12,244 bases of DNA. Origin: an uncultured Prevotella sp. Lineage in GTDB: Bacteria > Bacteroidota > Bacteroidia > Bacteroidales > Bacteroidaceae. Within the stretch, counting starts at the first letter, position 1. Every line of letters starts with the position of its first letter. A model generated the notes under the pieces. It was not told where the DNA came from, ran no database searches, and saw only the letters and a program-made list of their open reading frames with translations. The stretch spans positions 1 to 12,244 of the forward strand of contig CAAHDP010000210.1 in NCBI GenBank assembly GCA_900770515.1. Reading direction: 5' to 3'. This document shows, one piece after another, positions 7,673 to 12,244 of the stretch. Made by a program: the position numbers and the translations under genes.

Positions 7673-7696
7673 CATCGTTTTAATGGTGTATTAAAA
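7659..7696. promoter_or_regulatory. Putative operator cluster over the abi promoter
   Basis: TTTTAATAC (7659-7667) and its exact inverse GTATTAAAA (7688-7696) flank a further direct copy, TTTTAATGG (7678-7686). Two of the copies also make a perfect 7-bp stem (7678-7684 with 7690-7696, 5-nt loop). The cluster covers the -7 element, the transcription start and the leader. AbiEi-type antitoxins are known to repress their own promoters through inverted repeats, so this is the likely autoregulatory site. Confidence 0.6.
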
Positions 7697-7705
7697 TAAA
7701 GCAGA

Positions 7706-8677
7706 ATGGTTAAAATGAAAGAGATTACCATATTAGGAAGACCTATACAGCTGCAAGAACGAAGCAAGGCGCAGATGAAAGGTGTTACCATCGGAGAAAT
7801 GTTGTCGTACAAGTTCTACGATGGGGAGTTTCATGGTATGCCATTGCTATTCGCAGAACCTAAAGATAAAGTAGCTACCCCACGTGGCTTGTCTGTTACA
7901 GCAAACAACCTTACTTCGTTATTCCAGCTTCCAACCGTATTCTTGTTGCCAACTTGTCCTGCCTATGAACGGCAGAGACTAATCGACAAAGACGTGTATT
8001 TCGTTGTATCTGACAAATACGTCCATTTGCCAATGCTTCTGGCTAATGAGCGTATTCGTAAGACCAAACAAGCTAAGGCTTTAACGCCTGTTGCACAATA
8101 CCTGTTGCTCTATCACCTGCAGATAGAGAGTATCGAAGGATTGGCAGCACGTGACATAGAGAATAAAATTCCGTATTCATATGCAAGCATTACACTTGGT
8201 ATTACTTACCTTGAAGACTTGGGGCTGTGCGAGAAAGTATCTGGAGGCTCTAAGCGGAAGGTTATCCACTTTGACAAGAAAGGATTGGAATTGTGGAAGC
8301 AAGCCCAGTCGTTCCTCGTTAACCCTGTTGAAGAACGCATTTATTGTGACGATTTGCTTTCAGACGATAATTTCCCAGTATGTGGCATCAATGCCCTTGC
8401 ACATTACACGTGGCTGAATCCCGATCCGGAAAGAATGATCATGGTACCTGTCAAACAACTACGGGAATTCAAATCATCGGGAACCTTAGTGCGCCCAAAC
8501 GAATTTGATGGCAACATCATCATTGAAGCATGGAAATACCCACCTGTCACCACTATTGGTACAAAAGCCGAATGGGTTGACAGATTATCTTTGGCCATTT
8601 CTCTGCGTGAGGACGAAGACCCACGAGTGGAAGGCGAAGTTGAACGTTTAATTAATGAAATAGAATGGAAGGATTAG
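7706..8677 (+). CDS. AbiEi-type antitoxin / transcriptional regulator (type IV TA)
   Basis: This 323-aa protein is encoded immediately upstream of a nucleotidyltransferase toxin and overlaps it by 13 nt. Residues about 126-190 form a winged helix (LTPVAQYLLLYHLQIESIEG, then a YSYASITLGITYLEDLGLCE recognition region and a KRKVIHF wing). A C-terminal region follows with a GINALAHYTWL block and an acidic end. The architecture differs from classical AbiEi, where the winged helix is N-terminal; here about 120 residues of unknown fold precede it. The antitoxin assignment rests on gene order, the winged helix and the C-terminal block. Expected role: neutralise the toxin and repress the operon. Start ATG 7706; the ATG at 7715 is an alternative. 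Confidence 0.78.
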   Translation: MVKMKEITILGRPIQLQERSKAQMKGVTIGEMLSYKFYDGEFHGMPLLFAEPKDKVATPRGLSVTANNLTSLFQLPTVFLLPTCPAYERQRLIDKDVYFVVSDKYVHLPMLLANERIRKTKQAKALTPVAQYLLLYHLQIESIEGLAARDIENKIPYSYASITLGITYLEDLGLCEKVSGGSKRKVIHFDKKGLELWKQAQSFLVNPVEERIYCDDLLSDDNFPVCGINALAHYTWLNPDPERMIMVPVKQLREFKSSGTLVRPNEFDGNIIIEAWKYPPVTTIGTKAEWVDRLSLAISLREDEDPRVEGEVERLINEIEWKD

Positions 8678-9450
8678 AGAAATTTCGTGAGGCTTTTGAA
8701 GCCTATTCAGATAACTATGTCATCATTGGTGGAACTGCTTGCGACATCACCATGACTGGAACGACAGTACGTCCGCGTGCCACCCACGACATTGACATGA
8801 TAGTTGTTGTAGAGAAGATGACAGCCGACTTTGCAGAGCATTTCTGGCAATTTATACGAGAAGGTGGTTATCATCCAGAAAAACGCAAGCAGGAAGAAGG
8901 TGAAACTCCGAAGTACGAACTGTATCGTTTTGTCAACGGAAAACCAGACTATCCCGAAATGATAGAACTGCTCTCACGACATCCTGACATTCTTGGTGAG
9001 CCGAAAGGATTGATTGTTGAGCCTCTCCCTGTTGACGAGGAAACATCAAGTCTAAGTGCAATCATTATGGATGATGATTTCTATCACTTTACTATCCTGC
9101 ATAGCAAGCTGACTAATGGGCTTCGTCATGCAGACTCTGCTGCGCTCATAGCTCTGAAAGCACGTGCTTACCTCAATCTGTTGCAAGACAAAGCTAACGG
9201 AAAGCATGTTAATAGTAAAGATATCAAGAAACACCGTTCTGATGTACTGAAAAACGTGGTCATCATGGAAGACAACGAGATTATCGCTCCCGAATCGATT
9301 GTTGCTTGTATAAGAGATTTTGTCGCCTCAATAAGAAATGATTGGAACACGCTTTCAGAACCTCTTGCAAAGGCTCTTGACCAGAATTCATCATTCATCG
9401 AGGCTTTACTGGAACAATTAGACGAATTATTTATAACAGAACAGTTATGA
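8665..9450 (+). CDS. AbiEii/AbiGii-family nucleotidyltransferase toxin
   Basis: This 261-aa protein has the minimal nucleotidyltransferase signature. GGTA is at residues 22-25 (YVIIGGTACDI) and the catalytic DxD is Asp42 and Asp44 (ATHDIDMIVVVE). A conserved Lys165 lies in LIALKARAYLNL, followed by a SKDIKKHRSDV block (185-195) typical of AbiEii and related toxins. Characterised relatives are type IV toxins that transfer nucleotides to RNA targets such as tRNA and arrest growth; the target here is unknown. It overlaps the antitoxin by 13 nt and its stop overlaps the phosphoesterase start (ATGA). All expected active-site residues appear intact. Confidence 0.85.
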   Translation: MEGLEKFREAFEAYSDNYVIIGGTACDITMTGTTVRPRATHDIDMIVVVEKMTADFAEHFWQFIREGGYHPEKRKQEEGETPKYELYRFVNGKPDYPEMIELLSRHPDILGEPKGLIVEPLPVDEETSSLSAIIMDDDFYHFTILHSKLTNGLRHADSAALIALKARAYLNLLQDKANGKHVNSKDIKKHRSDVLKNVVIMEDNEIIAPESIVACIRDFVASIRNDWNTLSEPLAKALDQNSSFIEALLEQLDELFITEQL

Positions 9451-10208
9451 AAATACAATATGCGTCAGACCTCCATCTGGAGTTTGCCGACAACTGGAGA
9501 TACCTGAAGGAGAATCCCTTGCAAGTGACAGGGGATATTCTCGTTCTTGCAGGAGACATCGGCTACTTGGGAGACGAGAACTATTCTAAGCATCCATTCT
9601 GGGATTGGGCTTCAGAGAACTATCAGCAGGTGATAGTTTGCATGGGCAACCACGAGTTCTACAAATACTATGATATTGCCAAGCTTAACGATGGCTTTTG
9701 TCTTGAAATACGTCCCAACGTTCACAGTTATTATAATGCTGTTGTACACGCAGAAGACATCGACTTCATCGTAACGACATTATGGTCTAAGATTCCCTTG
9801 AAGGAGGCATACTATACGGAACAAGTCATAAGCGACTTCCGACGTATCTTCTTCAATGAAGAGCTTCTCACGTTTGCAGACTTCAACCGTGAGCACGCAA
9901 GGTGCCTTGCGTTTTTGAAAGAAGCGGTTACATGCAGCAAAGCCAGGAAAAAGATAGTTGTCACTCATCATGTACCGTCTTTCCAAATGCAATGTCCCAA
10001 GTTTGCCGATAGTCAGGCAAACGGAGCCTTCACCGTAGAATTGGAAGATTATATCAAGGATAGCGGTATCGACTTCTGGATATATGGTCATTCTCACTAT
10101 AATGTGGATGTGAGGATAGGCAATACCATGTGCATATCAAATCAGTTGGGTTATGCCTTTCATGGAGAACATGAGTCTTTCGATCCTTGTAAAAATATCG
10201 AAGTATAA
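9447..10208 (+). CDS. Calcineurin-like metallophosphoesterase, third gene of the abi operon
   Basis: This 253-aa protein carries the metallophosphoesterase motifs in order: DLH (Asp8, His10), GD (36-37), GNHE (67-70), THH (173-175) and GHSH (214-217). All dinuclear metal ligands are thus present and an active hydrolase is expected. There is no signal peptide or membrane segment, so it acts in the cytoplasm. Substrate cannot be read from sequence: nucleotides, RNA ends, phosphodiesters or phosphoproteins are all possible. The 4-nt overlap with the toxin gene argues strongly for a shared operon and coupled translation, and there is no independent promoter. It may reverse or assist the nucleotidyltransferase, or be a separate effector. 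Confidence 0.88.
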   Translation: MKIQYASDLHLEFADNWRYLKENPLQVTGDILVLAGDIGYLGDENYSKHPFWDWASENYQQVIVCMGNHEFYKYYDIAKLNDGFCLEIRPNVHSYYNAVVHAEDIDFIVTTLWSKIPLKEAYYTEQVISDFRRIFFNEELLTFADFNREHARCLAFLKEAVTCSKARKKIVVTHHVPSFQMQCPKFADSQANGAFTVELEDYIKDSGIDFWIYGHSHYNVDVRIGNTMCISNQLGYAFHGEHESFDPCKNIEV

Positions 10209-10267
10209 CAACAGGCAAATCTTTATGTAATGACTTCTCGGTAAAAAGAAAAGTTAAACAGCTGAAG

Positions 10268-10312
10268 CATGGGTAAACTAAACAACCAAGTTTAAGGTTT
10301 AGTTTACCCATG
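10268..10312. terminator. Strong hairpin downstream of the abi-phosphoesterase operon
   Basis: CATGGGTAAACTAAAC (10268-10283) pairs exactly with its inverse at 10297-10312, a 16-bp stem with a 13-nt loop. The right arm runs into a perfect 16-nt palindrome, CATGTATATATACATG (10309-10324). It starts 60 nt after the phosphoesterase stop. There is no poly-T run directly after the stem, so a Rho-independent terminator is likely but not certain; a bidirectional terminator or 3'-end stabiliser is possible. Confidence 0.55.
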
Positions 10313-10366
10313 TATATATACATGCCTCTTTAATCTTATAAAATCAAACTCGTTTCGGAGCAGTTC

Positions 10367-10404
10367 AAGTTTACTACCTTATATATATAAGACAAATTAA
10401 ACTT
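10367..10404. repeat. Nested AT-rich palindromes
   Basis: AAGTTTA (10367-10373) pairs with TAAACTT (10398-10404) around a perfect 14-nt palindrome, CTTATATATATAAG (10378-10391). The flanking AAACTTAAACCTAAACC sequence resembles the loop and arm of the hairpin at 10268-10312. Function unknown. Confidence 0.45.
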
Positions 10405-10425
10405 AAACCTAAACCAATGAATAGC

Positions 10426-10459
10426 CCATTTCTTTTTTCTTTTTACTGAAATGGTTTTT
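10426..10459 (+). terminator. Terminator-like hairpin followed by T-tract
   Basis: CCATTTC (10426-10432) pairs exactly with GAAATGG (10448-10454) across a T-rich 15-nt loop and is followed by TTTTT. It is the third hairpin in 200 bp after the phosphoesterase gene and could be the effective transcription stop for the operon. Confidence 0.4.
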
Positions 10460-10547
10460 GTGAGGTGAAAACGTTTTGTATGGACACTGAGAAATCTAAT
10501 ACGATATTTTTTGCCATTGAATGAAGAATAATACATGAAAGTCGTGT

Positions 10548-10575
10548 GGTTTCTCGGAAAAAATCGTTAATTTTG
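10548..10575 (+). promoter_or_regulatory. Possible promoter with a TAnnTTTG -7 element
   Basis: TAATTTTG at 10568-10575 is an exact -7 match. The -33 element is weak (GTGTGG near 10544-10549). It would drive transcription into the small open frame at 10599 and the structured region beyond. Confidence 0.4.
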
Positions 10576-10598
10576 CATACAGAACATGCAGAACGTGC

Positions 10599-10742
10599 AT
10601 GGTAAATAAACAAGAAATGCTCATTCCTACAAAATTCGAAATAGGGTTATGTGTAGAATGTCATAATAGAAAACAATTACTCAATATGTGCCATATCGGT
10701 GCAATTAATGTTCAATTTAAAACTGAAAATTATATGAAGTAA
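10599..10742 (+). CDS. Possible 47-aa Cys-containing microprotein
   Basis: A short open frame starts at ATG 10599, 24 nt after a TAnnTTTG promoter element, and ends at TAA 10740-10742. The product is 47 aa and holds a CVECH pair (Cys18, Cys21, His22) and a further Cys31-His32, a spacing that could bind a metal ion. No ribosome-binding site is obvious, the start lies within an inverted repeat, and no neighbour supports it. I do not recognise a family. It could be chance in AT-rich DNA. Confidence 0.3.
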   Translation: MVNKQEMLIPTKFEIGLCVECHNRKQLLNMCHIGAINVQFKTENYMK

Positions 10743-10872
10743 GATACAGAAAAATCTGCAAGAGCACATCGGTTACATATAGCCGCCGTGCAATAATATG
10801 CAGAATGTGTCTGAAAAGAAGGTGCTTTATTTTACACAAAGCTCGTAAATCCCTGATATTCACCTTTCATTA

Positions 10873-10978
10873 GCAGCTGCGCAGGCTGCAGTAGAGGAAT
10901 AATAAGATAAGCCCTCGTAACTAACGAGTTAGGCGGTAAGTCTCTGATAATAAAGAGGCTTGCCGCCTAAATTGTTTT
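10873..10978 (+). ncRNA. Structured region: possible ncRNA, leader or terminator
   Basis: Three consecutive stems are seen. GCAGC/GCTGC lies at 10873-10877/10885-10889, CTCGT/ACGAG at 10914-10918/10924-10928, and directly after it a 17-bp stem (10929-10945 with 10954-10970, two G-U pairs, loop GATAATAA). The last is followed by ATTGTTTTTG, a terminator-like tail. GTAAATCCCTGATA (10845-10858) is nearly repeated inside the long stem (10936-10949, 12 of 14 bases). This could be an RNA with an intrinsic terminator, or a bare terminator. I match it to no known RNA family. Confidence 0.4.
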
Positions 10979-11028
10979 TGGTGGGTCTGCACGTTCTGCA
11001 CACTAATCATGCAGAATGTGTATGGGTT

Positions 11029-11080
11029 GCTTACAAAAACTTACACAAAATTTGGTGGTCGTGCTTACAAGTGCTTACAA
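11029..11080. repeat. GCTTACAA repeats, possible attachment or arm-type sites
   Basis: GTGCTTACAA occurs twice in tandem (11061-11070, 11071-11080), with another GCTTACAA at 11029-11036 and a related ACTTACAC at 11039-11046. They sit 37-88 bp upstream of an integrase remnant, where integrase arm sites or an att core are often found. Confidence 0.45.
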
Positions 11081-11116
11081 ACGAATTTTGATAAACAACA
11101 AAATAGAATTGAAATT

Positions 11117-11212
11117 ATGGCTCTATTCAAGGCAACGGTAAGAACGCCACGGAAGGACGGCTTCTACCAAGTTCTACAGATTTTAGATCCATCTGTTCTA
11201 CTTCTCTTATAG
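11117..11212 (+). pseudogene. N-terminal remnant of a tyrosine integrase
   Basis: ATG 11117 opens a 31-codon frame whose first 19 residues (MALFKATVRTPRKDGFYQV) match the start of the Arm-DNA-binding domain of Bacteroidales tyrosine recombinases. A YIRVTH-type strand normally follows there; here the sequence turns to LQILDPSV and stops. The core and catalytic domains are absent from the window, so the gene was cut off at about 11173. The frame also extends upstream to 11009, but that part is not integrase-like. Resemblance is short, so confidence is moderate. Confidence 0.5.
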
Positions 11213-11597
11213 CCATGGATTGGTAATGCTTGTCCCTTGCATCATGTTCCTCTTACTGTATACTTCTGCATACCGTTGCTTCTTCTGGCACTCATTTGGT
11301 ATATTCCATCGTTCCGTGTTGCCACATTCTTAAATGAGGTTTGGTTTTCATGTCTTTCTTTGGACTTGCTATTCTTGGAGCATTACCTCTTGCTTTAACT
11401 TTTAATGTATAGCCATCCTTTGCTCCAACCTCTGCTGTATTTTCTTGTCACAAAAGATGGAAAAGCCAGAGGAGTGGCAGGATGCTGACTGAGTCAAGCA
11501 TAGCCGAGTAATACTCGTGGCTATCAAGTTCTATGAAGCAGAATAGAAGGAGGAGGCTCCTGAACCTCAGAGAACTAAGACCAAGAAGGATAAGTAA
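11213..11597. other. Degenerate coding traces, no intact gene
   Basis: On the minus strand about 11333-11458 there is an open stretch with protein-like composition (for example DGYTLKVKARGNAPRIASPK), ending at a stop near 11331 without a convincing start. On the plus strand, from about 11458 to TAA 11595-11597, a frame interrupted by two stops reads MEKPEEWQDAD, VKHSRVILVAIKFYEAE and KEEAPEPQRTKTKKDK. This looks like the decayed 3' end of a small basic-tailed protein just before the terminator. I recognise neither family. Confidence 0.3.
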
Positions 11598-11615
11598 ATC
11601 CTTCTCTTTATAACG

Positions 11616-11638
11616 AGCGACCTTCGGGTCGCTTTTTT
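11616..11638 (+). terminator. Rho-independent terminator with UUCG loop
   Basis: AGCGACC (11616-11622) pairs exactly with GGTCGCT (11627-11633) around a TTCG tetraloop, followed by a T-run (11633-11638). It ends the transcript of the decayed gene that stops at 11597 and isolates the hipB promoter. Confidence 0.85.
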
Positions 11639-11708
11639 GTTACTTTTGAGTTCTTTCCTTGCAAAAAGGTTAAAAAAGAATGTAAAAATCAGATTTTCTT
11701 CAAGCTAA

Positions 11709-11741
11709 TTGATGAATTTTGAAAAGAAATGAGTATTTTTG
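11709..11741 (+). promoter_or_regulatory. Likely promoter of the hipBA-like pair
   Basis: TATTTTTG at 11734-11741 is an exact TAnnTTTG -7 element; TTG at 11709-11711 is a possible -33 element at a slightly long 22-bp spacing. The leader to ATG 11825 would be about 75 nt. Confidence 0.55.
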
Positions 11742-11749
11742 CATTTATA

Positions 11750-11799
11750 AATATAAGTAGAATATAACATAAAGCCGTATTATTCGTCTAACTTATATT
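11750..11799. promoter_or_regulatory. Inverted repeat, probable HipB operator
   Basis: AATATAAGTAGA (11750-11761) and TCTAACTTATATT (11787-11799) are inverse copies apart from one inserted base; the outer 9 bp (11750-11758 and 11791-11799) match exactly. The repeat lies between the promoter and the hipB start, where a HipB dimer would block transcription. Confidence 0.5.
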
Positions 11800-11824
11800 G
11801 TAGTATAAATTAAAATAACGAATT

Positions 11825-12133
11825 ATGATTGATTATTACGAGTATTCTATACCAGAATTGGTAAAACTTCTTGGTGCAAGATTCAAGGATTACCGTCTGC
11901 GTAGCAATATGACGCAGAAAGAGGTATCTGAACAATCGGGTATAACAATCACTACTATTCATAAGTTTGAGAATGGTACATCGGGCAATGTGTCGCTCGG
12001 CACCTTCCTTTTGCTGCTGAAGGCAATCGGTCAGATAGATGCACTTGACGAACTGATGCCGGATTTACCGCCATCTGCATACCTCTTGAAGGAAGAAAAG
12101 AAAGTCCAACGAATTAGACATAAGAAGTCATGA
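11825..12133 (+). CDS. hipB: HipB-like helix-turn-helix antitoxin
   Basis: This 102-aa protein has an Xre/Cro-type HTH at residues about 17-70 (LGARFKDYRLRSNMTQKEVS, with recognition helix TITTIHKFENG). A short Lys/Arg-rich tail follows. Its stop overlaps the start of a HipA-like gene in an ATGA. Known HipB proteins bind operator DNA and the HipA kinase, repressing the operon and holding the toxin inactive. The Bacteroidetes promoter and inverted repeat upstream fit autoregulation. Start ATG 11825. Confidence 0.85.
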   Translation: MIDYYEYSIPELVKLLGARFKDYRLRSNMTQKEVSEQSGITITTIHKFENGTSGNVSLGTFLLLLKAIGQIDALDELMPDLPPSAYLLKEEKKVQRIRHKKS

Positions 12134-12244
12134 TAGCAAGTTCATTGAAAATAATGCTTTGGGACAAGGAAATCGGTCGCTTGTCCTGGGATGCAAGGAG
12201 AGGCATTTCGTTTTTCGAGTATAATCCAGCTTTCCTTGGTGGAG
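12130..12244 (+). CDS. hipA: HipA-like kinase toxin, N-terminus only
   Basis: The frame starts at ATG 12130, overlapping the hipB stop, and runs off the right edge after 38 codons. MLWDKEIGRLSWDARRGISF followed by FEYNPAFLGG matches the N-terminal subdomain of HipA-family Ser/Thr kinases (G-x-L-x-W-D, then F-x-Y-x-P-x-F-L). HipA toxins phosphorylate translation components such as glutamyl-tRNA synthetase; the catalytic part is outside the window, so substrate and activity cannot be judged. Confidence 0.82.
   Translation, partial: MIASSLKIMLWDKEIGRLSWDARRGISFFEYNPAFLGG

Larger units (their letters stand above)
10585..11025. repeat. Cluster of ATGCAGAAYGTG repeats
   Basis: Near-identical copies occur at 10585-10602 (CATGCAGAACGTGCATGG), 10797-10812 (TATGCAGAATGTGTCT) and 11008-11025 (CATGCAGAATGTGTATGG), with an inverted copy at 10985-11003. 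The first copy contains a perfect CATGCA/TGCATG inverted repeat (10585-10590, 10596-10601). The last two face each other. Spacing is irregular. They resemble protein-binding sites such as integrase arm or regulator sites rather than coding sequence. Confidence 0.55.

Noticed and set aside
10268..10324. Insertion-sequence terminal inverted repeats
   Set aside because: The arms are only 13 nt apart and enclose no gene, so they form a hairpin and not the ends of a transposon; no transposase is seen in the window.
10336..10536. Minus-strand open frame of 66 codons
   Set aside because: It runs across strong hairpins and AT-rich repeats, has a low-complexity Lys/Phe/Ile composition and no supporting start signals; likely chance.
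10845..10978. CRISPR array or retron RNA
   Set aside because: There are no regularly spaced repeats and no reverse transcriptase or Cas gene in the window; the repeats are too few and irregular.
11009..11116. Upstream extension of the integrase-remnant frame to ATG 11009
   Set aside because: This part is not recombinase-like and covers the GCTTACAA and CAGAAYGTG repeats, so it is better read as noncoding site sequence.

Overview
The window reads as accessory DNA of a Bacteroidales genome, most likely Prevotella/Segatella or Bacteroides. The evidence is protein family content (Bacteroides-type MobA/MobB, Arm-DNA-binding tyrosine recombinases in tandem, two DUF4134/TraE-type proteins), promoters of the Bacteroidetes form (TTTG, about 20 bp, TAnnTTTG) and mostly weak Shine-Dalgarno sequences. 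I see no tRNA, rRNA or CRISPR array.

Left block, about 1-7297, all on the minus strand. Read in the direction of transcription it holds: a short run of conjugation genes (a one-membrane-segment acidic protein, a complete TraE-like protein, a second TraE-like protein whose C-terminal half is not TraE-like); two adjacent tyrosine integrases, the first complete and the second split by a -1 frame change; an excisionase-like HTH protein; two small unknown proteins, one with a likely winged helix and an Asn/Ser-rich tail; a MobA-like accessory protein; and a MobB-like relaxase that runs off the left edge. A nested inverted repeat upstream of mobA is a candidate oriT. The expected later tra genes (DUF4133/TraF, TraG ATPase) are absent after the truncated second traE, so the int-mob unit may have inserted into, or recombined with, a tra operon.

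Middle block, 7298-10208, plus strand, divergent from the tra genes. Three genes overlap one another by 13 and 4 nt: an AbiEi-type winged-helix antitoxin/regulator, an AbiEii-type nucleotidyltransferase toxin, and a calcineurin-like metallophosphoesterase with all its metal-binding motifs. A textbook Bacteroidetes promoter with three TTTTAAT operator-like half-sites lies just upstream. The phosphoesterase looks like a third component of a type IV toxin-antitoxin/phage-defence operon, and this is the main candidate for an undescribed system.

Right block, 10209-12244. About 900 bp after the operon are nearly gene-free but rich in structure: several strong hairpins, a cluster of CAGAAYGTG repeats, a possible 47-aa Cys-containing microprotein with its own promoter, and a 17-bp stem. 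Next come the N-terminal remnant of another integrase beside tandem GTGCTTACAA repeats, degenerate coding traces ending in a UUCG terminator, and a hipB-hipA-like pair preceded by an inverted repeat. hipA is cut by the right edge. The whole window therefore looks like a mosaic of mobile elements, carrying one AbiE-type operon and one HipBA-type module.
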